Below are positions 36,079 through 48,090 of a stretch of DNA of 64,000 bases, in pieces. Under the pieces are notes generated by a model. That model was given only the letters and a program-made list of their open reading frames with translations, was not told the origin of the DNA and ran no database searches. The position numbers were made by a program, and so were the translations under genes. Position 1 is the first letter of the stretch; the number at the start of each line of letters is the position of its first letter. The DNA comes from Ricinus communis (Eukaryota; Streptophyta; Magnoliopsida; Malpighiales; Euphorbiaceae): positions 16,186,802-16,250,801 of the forward strand of contig NC_063258.1 in assembly GCF_019578655.1 (NCBI RefSeq). The letters are read 5' to 3'.

Positions 36079-37462
36079 TGATGGGCTAAATTGTGTTAGC
36101 TACAATCTAAGGCAGTGTACCTATCGATGCAGTCTAGCACTAATGGCGAGTATCAAGGTCGTATTCCTCAGGAAAGTGAAAGCCCAGAGTTACTCCTTTA
36201 TTCTTTGTTATATTAACCTAAAATGAGTGATGAATACTTTCTAAACTAACTAATAGCTACAATCTAAGTTCTAAGGGAGATGCAGGAGTAATTGATAACT
36301 AAAATAACCAAGACAAGAAAGCAAACCCAAAGGGAACCTAAACAAGTTGGCAATCAAACAAAAGATAAAGGATTGGTGAGTCTAATTATGCTACCCATGG
36401 ACGAATTGTTAACCGAATTTGGTTTCTCTCTCGAGATAATCGAATTCCTAAACCTAATAACCTAAAGTTGGAATCTCTTCCTAACGATTGATTCTTAAAT
36501 TAGCATTAAGCTTTAATCCGCCTCTATTAAGCATTATTAATTCTTAATCCGGCTAGTTAATTATTCTTATCTCTAAGCGATTATTAACCAGTTTTTGCTA
36601 TTCAAAATTCCAATTGCCAAATGGACTTCTCAATCACACAAAGCAATCTAAACACACAATTCACAACGTCTCATGAAAAATGCATTATCTTATTAATATT
36701 GAAAGCAAGAAGAATACAAAACTAACCCAACATAGTAAACTAAGCCAACATAGTAAAGAAATCTCAATGGTTTTAATCAATCTAGCTAATCATGTTCATT
36801 ATAAAAAATACACAAGAATTCAATTACAACAATGAGTAAAGTAGAGAAAACCCGATTACACCCTTGGATGAGAGTAAACAGCCCCAATTCCTCTTGCTCG
36901 AATTGAATTGATTCTTGTTCCTCTTGCTCGATTTGAAAACCAATCAACGAACCTCGCCCAATCTTCAATCTTTGAAGGGAATCAGATTGAAACCTTGATC
37001 CAAGTCTCCTTTTCCCTTGGTTTCAGCTCAGAAAACCCTTAGGGAGAGAAAAATTAGGGTTTGGGACGTTCTCCCCTGCTCTCTTCTCTCATCGTTCTTT
37101 TAATTAATTCCCCCTGTCGATGCCAACACGGCCGTGTCCCTGGCCGTGTTGGGGACACGGGATGCTGTTCCTGGCCGTGTTACTCTCTATGGCCGGCCTG
37201 TGTTGGTTCCCGTGTTGAGAACACGTCCAGTGTTAAAACCAACACGGCCATGTTCAGCTTCCTCATGCTCGTACTTAGCTCGTTTCGATAGCTTTGACGT
37301 CCAATTATGCTCCAATTCTTCCCTTTTTCTTTCTTTGACTTCTTTTGGACCTAATGCACACAAACAGACGCATAGGGTGAGTGTTGGGACCAATTCATAT
37401 CCAAATGTCCATAAAATCAATCTTAAAAACCCCATTTAGATGTGTGTATTTTACGCACATCA
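36079..37462 (-). mobile_element. 5' LTR of Athila/Tat-type element (U3 type 2)
   Basis: 1384 bp with TGATG/CATCA ends. Its R/U5 half is like all other family LTRs in the window, and its U3 half is like 267-1610 and 39004-40457. It has the CCAACACGGCCGTG dyads near 37123. Confidence 0.88.
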
Positions 37463-38067
37463 ACCATCTTGAACTTGGACTTATAATATATTAAAAGAGG
37501 TGTGACCCATACTTTCTTCTCTCAAATAATCTCCTTGGTCTGCCCACATGTGGAATGCTAAGCCTTAGATATGCTTTGTTAAGGCCTCTTGATAATTCTT
37601 AGCTCTTGATCTAGTAATAGGGCCTTGTGGCAAGCCTTTTGGATCCTTAGACCATTGCACTTGATCTTGCTCTCTATATCCATATTCTTCAAGATCCTTA
37701 GCTTTTTCTATCTGTCCTTGATCTAGCAACTCTTATCCATCATCTTCAAGCTTTCCATACCCTTTCCTAGGCTAGTTGATACGAATGTGGCTAACTTATG
37801 CCAAACCCGTATTCAATGTTGATGTCTTCACCAAGGATCCTTCACCTAATCAAGCAAAGAAACTCTAACTCCCAACAAGACCCTTAAATAACTTGTACTT
37901 AAGAACCTTAATTATAAAGAATTAAAGGTTGTTTAACATAAACAAAAATTTAGATTAAACTAAATTTGTAAAATACCAAGCCTTCATTAGATAAATTCAC
38001 CAAGTTCATAAAGAACAGAAAAAGAGAATTAACTCCAAAATATTCAATATTCAACAACTCGCTTTAT
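37463..38067 (-). pseudogene. Remnant of chromovirus pol C-terminal tail plus unassigned DNA
   Basis: On the minus strand, 37660-37560 reads DPKGLPQGPITRSRAKNYQE, the same tail motif as LPQGPITRSRSKKYQQ at about 53940-53985. Nothing else of the element is recognisable. The remaining ~350 bp to 38067 are AT-rich without a feature I can assign. Confidence 0.55.
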
Positions 38068-39003
38068 AGGAGTCCTCATGCCTAGAGGAAGAAGGAAGGA
38101 TGGAGATCCTAATGGTGCGAATCCTGAGTCAAAATATTTAGGTATGATTCGATTCTCGGCTTTCCCTCTTTCCTCTAAAAGATTCCTCCACGATTATTCC
38201 GAGAATGGTATCAATACACGATCAACTAATTTTCTTTCTTCGCATTCCTTTAAGCATTGGATCGGTGCCTATGATTACCACTTCCATACGCTTTCACTCA
38301 ACACTCGTGTTTATGCTCTCCATATAAAACCAAACCAACATACTATATAGAGATTAGACAGAGAGACATAAATGAAACAAAGAAAATGAGAATATAGGTA
38401 GGATTTCAGATCTGATGGAAAGAAATCACATGTTTTTTGTTCTCTTCCATACTGCTAAGCATAAGGATCAAATCAAATTGATTTAAACACAAGCATAGAC
38501 AAAGAACACAAGAGAAAGGAAGGACGTGAGAGATAAGTCTATACTCGCTAGCACGAGTGTTGATAAGTCTACAAATTTCTTGAAAGAACCCATAACTTGA
38601 TTTTCTGTGAGGTAGAAAACTGAAATAATATGCTCATTAGCCTCAAGTATTCGGTTGCATGCGGTTTTTATAGTGCGAAAGCCCTCATTCTATAAGAAGA
38701 GACTAAAAGCTAAATATGAATAAATAAATAAATAAATATTAATAAACTAAAGTCAAATAAAGAAGAAGAGAGGAGTTGACTAGGCAACAACTCTCGTAGT
38801 CTTAAATTTTCTGAGCCAGCTTAATAACAATAAGGGTAAATTCGGGTGGGCCTACCTAAAAATACTCCGACCAAAATTACTTTATTATATGCATTTCAAA
38901 CATCAAGGTGCCCAAATTTCGGCTTGTATTACCCTTAGATTAATAAAAGATGACCTAATTACTCCCTTACGCATGTGGATTTACGTCTCTCCTCCTTGAA
39001 CAT
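38068..39003 (+). repeat. One copy of the ~1-kb repeat
   Basis: It begins AGGAGTCCTCATGCCTAGAGG and follows the same sequence order as the units at 58792, 59800 and 60830, including GCGGTTTTTATAGTG and GAGGAGTTGACTAGGCAAC. It is cut at 39003 by the LTR. The ORF 38078-38350 is not kept in the other copies, so I do not call it a gene. On the minus strand TATAAAAACCGC resembles a promoter TATA. Confidence 0.85.
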
Positions 39004-40457
39004 TGATGTGTGCTACTTGTGTTAGCTACAATCTAAGGCAATGCACCTATCGATGCAGTCTAGCACTAATGGCGAGTATCAAGGTCGTATTCCTCGGGAA
39101 AGTGAAAGCCCAGAGTTACTCCTTTGTTCTTTGTTATATTAACCTAAAATGAATGATAAATAATTTCTAAACTAACTAATAGCTACAAGCTAAGTTCTAA
39201 GGGAGATGCAAGAGTAATTGATAACTAAAATAACCAAGGCAAGAGAGCAAACCCAAAGGGAACCTAAACTAGTTGGCAATCAAACAAAAGATAAAGGATT
39301 GGTAAGTCTAATTATGCTACCCGTGGACAAATTCTTAACAGAATTCGGTTTCTCTCTCGAGATAACCGAATTCCTAAATCTAATAACCTAAAGTTGGAAT
39401 CTCTTCCTAACGATGATTCTTAAATTAGCATTAAGCTTTAATCCGCCTCTATTAAGCTTTGTTAATTCTTAGTCCGGCTAGTTAATTATCCTTATCTCTA
39501 AGCAATTATTAACCAGTTCTTGCTATTCAAAATTCCAATTGCCAAATGGACTTCTCAATCACACAAAGCAATCTAAACACCACATTTCACAACGTCTCAT
39601 GAACAATGCATTATCTTATTAATACTGAAAGCAAGAAGAATACAAAACTAATCCAAACAATCCAACAATATAAGACTAAGCCAATATAGTAAAGAAATCC
39701 CAATGGATTTAATCAATCTAGCTAATCATGTTCATTATCAAAATCCACAAGAATTCAATTACAACAATGAGTAAAGGTAGAGAAAACCCGATTACACCCT
39801 TAGATGAGAGTAAATAGCCCCAATTCCTCTTACTCGAATTGAATCGATTCTTGTTCCTCTTGCTCGATTTGAAAACCAATCAACAAACCTCGCCCAATCT
39901 TCAATCTTTGAAGGGAATCCGATTGAAACCTTGATCCAAGTCTCCTTTCCCCTTGGTTCCAGAACAAAAAACCCTTAGAGAGATCAAAGTTAGGGTTTGG
40001 GATGTTCTCCCCCGCTCTTCTTTCTTTCTTTCCTCTCTTTGTTCTTTTAATTAATTCCCCATGTCGCCGCCAACATGGCCGTGTTCCTGGATGTGTTGGG
40101 AACACGGTTTGGTCTTCCTAGCCGTGTTACTCTTTGTGGTCGTGCTCCCTAAGAACTTATTTTTCTTTGATGTTTGATGACACCCAACACAGCCGTGTTG
40201 GTGCCCGTGTTGGGAACACGGCCAGTATTGAAACCAACACGGACATGTTCAGCTTCCTCATGCTCGTACTTAGCTTGTTTCGGCAACTTCGGCGTCCAAT
40301 TATGCTCAAATTCTTCCCTTTATCATCCTTTCACTTCTTTTGGACCTAATGCACACAAACAGACACATAGGGTGAGTGTTGGGACCAATTCACATCCAAA
40401 CATCCATAAAATCAATCTTAAAAACCCCATTTAGATGTGTGTATTTTACACACATCA
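39004..40457 (-). mobile_element. Athila/Tat-type LTR without internal region (U3 type 2)
   Basis: 1454 bp with TGATG/CATCA ends, no PBS and no internal sequence beside it. Flanks are AACAT on the left and GAAAC on the right, so no 5-bp target duplication is present. The left flank is the ~1-kb repeat and the right flank is a CRM-like 5' LTR. This fits recombination between two insertions rather than a simple solo LTR. Confidence 0.83.
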
Positions 40458-40682
40458 GAAACATACAAGTAGATTAATCATCTTCTTGTGGAGTGTTTCA
40501 AAATTGGGATTTAGGAACAAGTTTTCTAAATTCTAATTCTTGATCATCTCTCTAAATACTATATTTTCTAACCTTTCTTAGGGGTTGAACCGAATTGGTT
40601 ATTAGGGTTTTCATGTTAATATTTTGGGGGTCCGTAATTCAAAAGGGGTTCTCAAGCTTATTTATGGAGGTTCCATATTATT
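40458..40682 (+). mobile_element. 3' part of the 5' LTR of the CRM-like element
   Basis: This corresponds to the last ~225 bp of the LTR at 54122-54726 and of the copies at 32395-33318 and 60972-61924, ending GGTTCCATATTA. Its left part was lost at the junction with the Athila/Tat-type LTR. Confidence 0.8.
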
Positions 40683-40694
40683 TAGTATCAGAGC
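40683..40694 (+). promoter_or_regulatory. Initiator tRNA-Met primer-binding site (one mismatch)
   Basis: TAGTATCAGAGC against the usual TGGTATCAGAGC, just after the LTR end. Confidence 0.75.
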
Positions 40695-41029
40695 TTTGGC
40701 TCTATATCAAGTTTTATCCTTTCATATTTTCATTAGTTAATTTTGATTTCTTATGTTTCTTTGTTCTTTCTTTTAATTCGGTTCATGTTATCAGTTCTTT
40801 GTTGAAGTCAATTGTTAGAGTTCTAAAATTAAAAAATTTATCCTTTTGGTATTTTAATTTTGTCATTTTTTTTATTCGTTCATTAAGGTTAGTTATTCTG
40901 CATTACATCTTATTCTTACATTTTTTTTGGCTTAATCATGTTCACTAAGTATAGTTTTGTGTTCTACTTATCTTGTCATTTTAATTTTGATTTGTTTTGA
41001 GTGTTAAACACGTAAGTTATGTGTGAGAG
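40695..41029 (+). other. T-rich leader in place of gag
   Basis: A T-rich sequence without a coding feature separates the PBS and the protease. An autonomous relative would have its gag of roughly 1.2-1.5 kb here. Confidence 0.55.
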
Positions 41030-41554
41030 ATGTATTATAGAAAAGATTGCCATTATCAACAAAGGGATAACTTGTTTCACACAAGATTTCATATACAAGG
41101 CAAGGCGTGTAATGTGATTATTGATAGTGGAAGTTGCACTAATGTTGTAAGTACTCTCTTGATTGGTAGATTGGGGCTACCTACCATACCACACCCACAT
41201 CCATATAAGCTTCATTGGCTTAATGATTGTGGCGAGGTTAAGATAAACCAGCATGCAATTATTTCCTTTTCTATTGGTAAATATCAAGATGAGGTCTTGT
41301 GCGATGTAGTACTATTGCATGCTAGTGATATTTTGCTTAGGAGACCATGGCAATTTGACAGTAGGGCGATGCATTATAGGTACCTCAATAGGTATTCATT
41401 TACCAAGGATGGAAGTAAGACCATATTGATAGCACTTTTCTCAAAGGAAGTATATGAAGACCAATGTAAGATGGAAAAGATGATAATGGAGGCCAAAAAA
41501 AAAAGAAAAGAGAGTAAAAAGAGTGTTTTAGAGAATGAAATAAAAAAGATTTAG
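41030..41554 (+). pseudogene. CRM-like protease domain
   Basis: An open 174-aa stretch: FHTRFHIQGKACNVIIDSG with the D-S-G active site, then SCTNVVSTLL, PYKLHWLNDCGEVK, EVLCDVV and LLRRPWQFD. It ends in a lysine-rich linker. The start at 41030 (MYYRKDC) is simply the first ATG and follows directly on the leader, so it is not a natural polyprotein start. The sequence is well kept and the catalytic Asp is present. Confidence 0.82.
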
Positions 41555-41759
41555 AGTAAAGAAAAAGTAGTAAAGAATCGGCCTAGAGAGAAAAGTGAAA
41601 AGAATGTAAATTTAATAGTTAGAGCAAGTGAGGTTAGGTAAGCTTTGTATTCTAACCAACTTATATTTGTACTTTTGTACAGAGGGGCTTATTTGCCACT
41701 AATGACCTTAATCCATCTTTGCCTAATGTGTTTGTTGAATTTTACAGTAATTTGAATAT

Positions 41760-42600
41760 ATGTTTCCCGAGGAGATGCCAAGTGGTTTACCACCAATTAG
41801 AGACATAAAACATCAGATAGACTTTATTCTAGGGGCTGTGATACCTAATAGACCAACATATAGGACTAATCCAAGTGAGACTAAGAAGATCTAAGGACAA
41901 GTGGAGGAATTGCTAGATAAGGGTTATGCAAGAGAAAGTTTGAGTCCTTGTTCCATACCTGTTATTCTTGTACTAAAGAAAGATAGATCATGGAGGATGT
42001 GTGTGGATTGTAGAGCCATCAACAAGATCACTGTAAAGTATCATCATCATATTCCTAGATTAGATGATATACTTGATGAATTGTATGGTTCTTATTTGTT
42101 TACTAAGATTGACTTGAAATCTGGTTATTATCAAATTCGCATCAATGTTGGGGATGAATGGAAAACAACATTTAAGACTAAATATGGCTTGTATGAATGG
42201 CTTGTTATGCCTTTTGGTGTTACTAACGCACCTAGTACTTTCATGATATTGATGAATCATGTTTTGCATGGATACTTGGATAAATTTTTAGTTATTTATT
42301 TTGATGACATTTTGATTTATTCTAGATCTTTAGATGAACATGTTATGCATGTGCATTTAGTTTTAGGTATTCTTGAAAAAGAAAAGTTGTATGCTAACCT
42401 TAAGAAGTGTAGTTTTTGCGTCGAGAAGGTTATCTTTTTAGGTTTTGTAGTATCTAGTCAAGGTGTTGAGGTTGATAAGGACAAGGTAAAAGCTATAAGG
42501 GACTGGCCGACACTTAAGAATGCTAGTGAAGTAAGAAGCTTTCATGGACTTGATAGGAGAATTATTAAGGATTTCAGCACTATAGCTGCATATTAAATGA
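41760..42600 (+). pseudogene. CRM-like reverse transcriptase
   Basis: The RT N-terminus (PEEMPSGLPPI-like, PNRPTYRTNPSETKK) precedes a stop near 41892. The open frame 41901-42596 holds [42 protein letters not shown] and the catalytic [13 protein letters not shown]. The thumb/connection follows ([18 protein letters not shown]). A deletion in the LAGFYRRFIKDF-equivalent region and a frameshift near 42590 end it. Confidence 0.85.
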
Positions 42601-42619
42601 GTTAGTTAAGAAAAATGTT

Positions 42620-43835
42620 GGATTTGTGTGGGGTGATGCATAAGAAAATGCATTTAATGAATTTAAGGATAAATTGTGTAATGCACCTTTGCTTTCTTTA
42701 CCTAACTTTGATAAGGCCTATGAAATTGAATGTGATGCTAGTGGTATAGGAGTTGGAGCTGTTTTAATGCAGGATCAAAGACCACTAATGTATTTTAGTG
42801 AAAAGTTAAGTGGGGCAGCTTTGAAGTATCCAACATATGACAAGAAATTATATGCTTTAGTTCGAGCTTTGGAAACATGGCAACATTACTTATGGCTAAG
42901 GGAGTTTGTGATACACACAGACTATGAAAGTTTAAAACACTTAAAGGGTCAAGATAAGTTGAACCGAAGGCATGCTAAATGGGTAGAATTCATTGAAACA
43001 TTTCCATATGTGATCAAGTACAAACAAGGTAAAGAGAATGTGATTGCAGATGCATTGTCTAGAAGGTACACTTTACTTAATTCACTTACTTCTAAACTAT
43101 TGGGTTTTGAGTTTATTAAGGGATTGTATCAAGATGATGATGATTTTGGCGGATTCTATGCATCTTGTGATAATGGGGCTGCTTCAGATGACTTTTATCT
43201 ATTTGATGGTTTCATGCTTAAAAGAAATAGATTGTGCATTCCTAAGTATTCTATAAGGGAATTATTGATTAAGGAAGCACATGGAGGAGGTTTGATGGGT
43301 CATTTTAGTGTAAATAAGACTTATGATATGCTGCTTGAACATTTCTTTTAGCCTGGTATGAAACATGATGTGAATAAAGTTTTTGAGCATTGCATCACAT
43401 GTAAAAAGCCTAAGTCTAGATTAAAACTGCATGGTTTATATACTACATTACCCGTTCCTAATGAACCTTGACTGATGTTTCTATAGATTTTGTGCTTACC
43501 TTGCCTAGGACGAGGAAAGGACGTGATCGTATCTTTGTTGTGGTTGATAGATTTAGTAAGATGGCTCATTTTATACTATGTCATTAAACTGATGATGCTA
43601 CAAATATTGCTGATTTGTTATCTAAAGGGGTTATGTGTTTACATGGCATACCTAAAAGCATTATTAGTGATAGAGATGTTAAATTTTTGAGTCATTTTTG
43701 GCGTGTGTTATTGGGAAAGCTTGGTACTAAGTTATTGTTTTCTACTACATGTCACCCATAAACTGATGGGAAAACTGAAGTAGTTAATAGGACTTTGATT
43801 ACTTTGCTTAGGGCGATCATTCAAAAGAATGTTAG
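42620..43835 (+). pseudogene. CRM-like RNase H and integrase, upstream part
   Basis: The open frame 42674-43351 has the RNase H motifs [35 protein letters not shown] and [13 protein letters not shown], then [13 protein letters not shown]. The integrase zinc finger starts [11 protein letters not shown] and continues past a Trp-to-stop (TAG) at 43349 to CITCKKPKS. The core follows with SIDFVL (first Asp), SDRDVKF (second Asp) and TEVVNRTL (Glu) through two frame changes and two further stops. At 43836 the Tekay element interrupts it after IIQKNV. Confidence 0.85.
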
Positions 43836-46143
43836 TGTAACGCCTGCATTTTCTCATCATCCATGTTATGTGTATTTACATTTAATCATTGGGCATATGA
43901 TGGTATATCAATGATATTTTTATTTTATGAGAACATATATATATTAATTATAAGTAGAGAATAAGAAGCATGATATTAGATTATTAATTTAGATAAGTTG
44001 ATTAAGTACTTGGGTTATGTGTATTAAGCCTTAAGACTTAATTGAACCAATAGTTGAAGGTTGGGTAAATAGATTGGACTTAAAAGATACAATTAAAAGT
44101 TAGTACCTATATATGGTTAGTAAGAATTAATTTAGGGTGATAAAAATAGTTTAGTAGGTGGTGGCATTAAGAGAGGAATATTGGAAATTGGAACCATGAG
44201 TAAGCTCATTTTACCTCTTCATTTCTCTAAAATTCGTACATGGCCAAAAACACAAAATTTGGAATAAGAGAGAGGAGTGGAATACCTAGAAAAACTTAAG
44301 ATTAAGATAGGATTTTGCCAACTATTGAAGGAGCCAAGCTAAAGCTAAAGGATATAAGCATATTAGCAACCCAAAAGCTGAAATTGGTAAGTTGTTACTT
44401 GAGTGTTATTAATTTGTCATTAGGGTTCTTGATTACAAATTGGAAAAACTTCATTTGATGCTCTCATTGATTAATTAAAGGTCTGATTATCATGAATTAG
44501 TAGAGTATTGAATGATTGCATAAAGATTAAGCTTGATTTAAGTTTAAGTATGTTAAGATAGAAAACTGTCAAAATTCCAGCAACCTTGATGTTCTGTATT
44601 TTAGGCATAACATGGGTTATATAAGTCCAAATTAAGCTTAATTGGTGTCTATGGAAAGTTTAAAGAGTCCTCTATAACTTTGTAGTTTTGTGATTTTGCT
44701 ATATTTGCCGTTTTGGTTGCTTAAATTGAGAAAACAGATTGCTGCTCGGGTACAACTAGCTGTATGACCCTTGCTCAGTAATTTGAAAATAATTAAATCT
44801 ATAGAAGTCGGAATTGAGTAATTCTTCTTGGAGATGAAACTAGACGCATAAATGGATATGTCTATTTAATATGAGATTTTTGTATTAAGTCAATTTTGCC
44901 CAGCAATAAATATACCTTGGTACTAAATTCTGTCTAGAAAACAGAAATGTTGGAGATTAGTTTTATGCAATTTATTGATGTTAATTTGAGTTAAATTGGT
45001 ATCTAACTAGATGGGAAATATTTATAGGATATTAAAACAGTAATTGAGAGTCTTAGAGGAAGAGTTAGACCTATGAATTAGAGAGGGGATGATCTTGTAA
45101 TGCATTAGAACTCGCATTTACATGAATATTTGTAATATGCATGAAATGTGAATTGATGAATGTGTTCACAGGTACTCAAAGGCCTGGAAAGGAAGTTGTG
45201 GAGAAAGGAGGTTCTTATATGCTAAAGGAATAAGTATATTTTGAGTAAGTAAATAGTTAATATTTGCTATGTTCATATATTTAATCAAATGTTCCGCAAA
45301 TGGTTGCGTTTGCTTAATATTGTTTATGTTTGAATGACTGAGATGGAAATGATTGGTGTTGAGTGGAACAATTGTTATTGCTGAAATATGATATAAGTGA
45401 AATGATTGAATTGTGATGTTAAGTGCATATGTGCATGTGAATGGTGGATTCCCCTATGAAAAAAAAAGATATATATATAAAGCCTTGGGAGGCTAAAGCC
45501 TAGAGAGGCTATAAAAGTGTATAATGTGAGATGAGGCGGAGCGTACCGTGTGTGATATATAAGGATGAGGGGGAGCAGCACATTAAAGGGGATCCACAAG
45601 CCGTGAGAACTAACCATAATTGTTGAATTGTATTTCTTCTATGATGGTTGTAATGAAATGAGTAGAATGGTATGACTTTATACCTAAACTATGAATATCA
45701 TGGAAAGTTATGTGATTGGGTGGAAATTGTATTAAGTGTATGTGATATAGATTATGTTGATTATTTATTTACCGAAATGGAGGCTCACCCCTCTCCAAAA
45801 TTTTTCTTTTCAGGTTTGTAAATGAGTGCATCCGTTGGTTGTATGCGAAGTCTAGCTTTTAGCGATTCTGTCAAGTTGGGCCAGTTTTGTGAAGTCTCCT
45901 CCCGATGCATTTTTGTATGCGGTTATGTGATATATATGGAAGTATGCCTTATAAGGCATAAGAAGATGTTTGTAATACTTGTTAAATGATGTTTAAGTAT
46001 AATCATATGTTTATATGTTAATAACCTTGTGTCCGGATTCTTAACAACCTACATATTGACCTATCTACCTGTAGTATATATTCTACGACGCTTGTATGCT
46101 TCCGGCTAATGTTTATTGGTTAACATGTGATGGGGGTGTTACA
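43836..46143 (+). mobile_element. 5' LTR of Tekay/Del element
   Basis: 2308 bp, TGTAACGCC...GGGTGTTACA. It shares almost its whole length with 50984-53287. A short AT microsatellite lies near 45465-45480. The small reverse ORF at 45375-45617 is incidental. Confidence 0.93.
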
Positions 46144-46149
46144 TTTTAG

Positions 46150-46160
46150 TGGTATCGAGC
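46150..46160 (+). promoter_or_regulatory. Initiator tRNA-Met primer-binding site (1-nt deletion)
   Basis: TGGTATCGAGC, 6 nt after the LTR; the usual site is TGGTATCAGAGC. Confidence 0.8.
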
Positions 46161-46260
46161 AGGGATTAGATTCATTGGGAGTAGATTCATGTTGCACATC
46201 ATTAAGCATATGATATATGTTCTTTGAACTTGACTGAATATTTGCATTTCATATATATAG

Positions 46261-47405
46261 ATGGAGAGACAAGGAGAACACGCGAATCGGCCCGGATAAG
46301 TCATTAGAGTCTGTGCATGGTTATGAAAATGCATCCGAACATGATCAACATGATGAGCATGAGCTACATTCGAAAATGCCGCACAATCGAATGTACAAAA
46401 TGTTATGGAACAGTTTATGGATTTTCCGATGCAACGGGCGAGCTCAACAACAAGCACCTCGGACTCAACAACAAAAGGCCGTGATAGATAAGAATTATGA
46501 AAGAGTTAGGAAACAAGGTGCTAATGTTTTCAAGGTACTACCGATCCTGAGGCCGAGGAATGGTTACGAAATACAGAAGGGTGTTGGATAGATTTAATTG
46601 CACATCCGAACAAAGGCTTCTATATACGATCTTTAATAGAAAAGATGCACTTAATTGGTGGGAAACAGTTTTAAGAAGCAAAGATCGACCAATGACTTTG
46701 ACTTAGAATGATTTCTTGAAAGAATTTGCTTTGAGAAGTATACTCCGAAATTTATAGAGACAGAAGAAGCTTGAATTTCTTGAGTTGAAACAGAATGATA
46801 TGTCGATTCTGCGAGTACGAAGTTCAATTTGTGAGATTATGTAAGTATGCACCGGAAGAAATAGCCACTCAAGAAACTGAAAAGGAAGAAATTTGAGATG
46901 GGTTTGAGGCTTGACATTCGTGAGAAAATGGCGGTGAAACCTCATAATTACAATGCCTCAATTGAAGGCCGCTTTGAGAGTCAAGAAACATCATTTGAAA
47001 GGAATACTATGGAAGCTAAAAGAAGAAGATCATTGGTGCTTATAGTAATCCTCCAAGACATATTAGTATTTCTTCGTTTAGAGGCTCTAATTCACAAATG
47101 GAGTAGTTATCGTGGACGAGGGTTTGGTGGTCAGTCTAGTAGATCCTCCATAGTACCTTATAGTAGAGGTGGATACAATTCATCCAGACTTGAGGGAGGA
47201 CAAGTTTCAGCCAGTAGAGGGTTTGCTCCTGTTTGTCCTACGTGCAACAGGAGACATATTGGAGAATGTTGGGGACCTAGACCAGTAGTATGTTTTACTT
47301 GTAGTAGGGCGGGACATTATTCTAGAGATTGTCCTATGAGAAGAAATAATGTTTGGAGAATCTTATACAGTGGGTCGGAGTAGTGTTGGTGAAAATATTC
47401 CAGTT
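46261..47405 (+). pseudogene. Tekay/Del gag
   Basis: Gag is spread over several frames: ERVRKQGANVFK, DPEAEEWLRNTE, LLYTIFNRKDALNWWE, then EEIATQE, FEMGLRLDIREKMAVKP and TSFERNTMEAKRRR. The zinc knuckle CFTCSRAGHYSRDC (CX2CX4HX4C complete) is near 47290-47335. A G/S/R-rich linker (GRGFGGQSSRSS) precedes it. At least four frame changes make it a pseudogene. The true start is uncertain; the ATG at 46261 is soon followed by a stop. Confidence 0.8.
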
Positions 47406-47459
47406 GGTTCAGGGTAGAGGCGGAGGGAAGAGGTGGCAGAGGAGGTTTAACTATTTCAG

Positions 47460-48090
47460 CAACACCATCGGAACAAATTGGTCAACCACAAGCACAAGCT
47501 AGAGTATTTGCTACTACTAGAAATGAAGCATTTGTAGCACCTGAAATTATTCTTGGTATACTTTCTATTCATGATTCCGATGCACATGTTCTTATTGATC
47601 CTGGATCCACATGTTCATTCATATCACATGATTTTGCATCGCATGTTCATGCTAATATAGAGGCATTAGGTTATGATATATATGTATCTATGCCTGCTGG
47701 GGGTATTATCACAGTAAATACGATAGTGAGATCATGTCTTGTAGTAGTAGATAGTGTCAAACTACATGCAGATTTGGTTGTTATTAATCTTAGAGAGTTT
47801 GATGTTATTTTGGGGATGGATTGGTTGTCAAGAAATCATGCTATTGTTGATTGTAAAACGAAGGAAGTGGCTATGGAAATACAAGGAGAAATGAAAATAG
47901 TAATGGTGGGTGAAAGGAAGACAATTCCTAATTATTTAATTTCAGCAGTGACTGCGTGTCAGTTAATTAAAAATGGATGTGAAGCATATCTAATTAGTTT
48001 TATAGATACTACTAAGGTCAGTCCAGGGGTATTAGACATTCCAGTGGTCAGAGAATTTCCTAACATATTCTTATATGATTTGCCTGGTTT
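47460..48090 (+). pseudogene. Tekay/Del protease
   Basis: It reads [20 protein letters not shown] (active-site D-P-G form) then [10 protein letters not shown], and after that [18 protein letters not shown], typical of the clade. The open frame starting at 47690 continues into RT. A stop-free path from gag is lost near 47390. Confidence 0.82.

Larger units (their letters stand above)
34691..37462 (-). mobile_element. 3'-truncated Athila/Tat-type non-autonomous element
   Basis: On the minus strand: LTR (37462-36079), tRNA-Asp PBS (36072-36055), leader, and the gag/pre-RT fusion ORF (35920-34770), then GCGCTTTTGGGAGGCACC as after the ORF of the 21110-27280 copy. The internal organisation is the same, but the LTR has the type-2 U3. 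The long 3' non-coding region, PPT and 3' LTR are not recognisable. Confidence 0.82.

Noticed and set aside
38078..38350. 90-aa ORF in the ~1-kb repeat as a gene
   Set aside because: The equivalent region at 58800, 59810 and 60840 has frameshifts and stops, so the frame is not conserved.
43836..46143. Non-LTR interpretation of the long non-coding stretch before the Tekay gag
   Set aside because: The same ~2.3 kb recurs at 50984-53287 with a PBS, PPT and target duplication, so it is an LTR.
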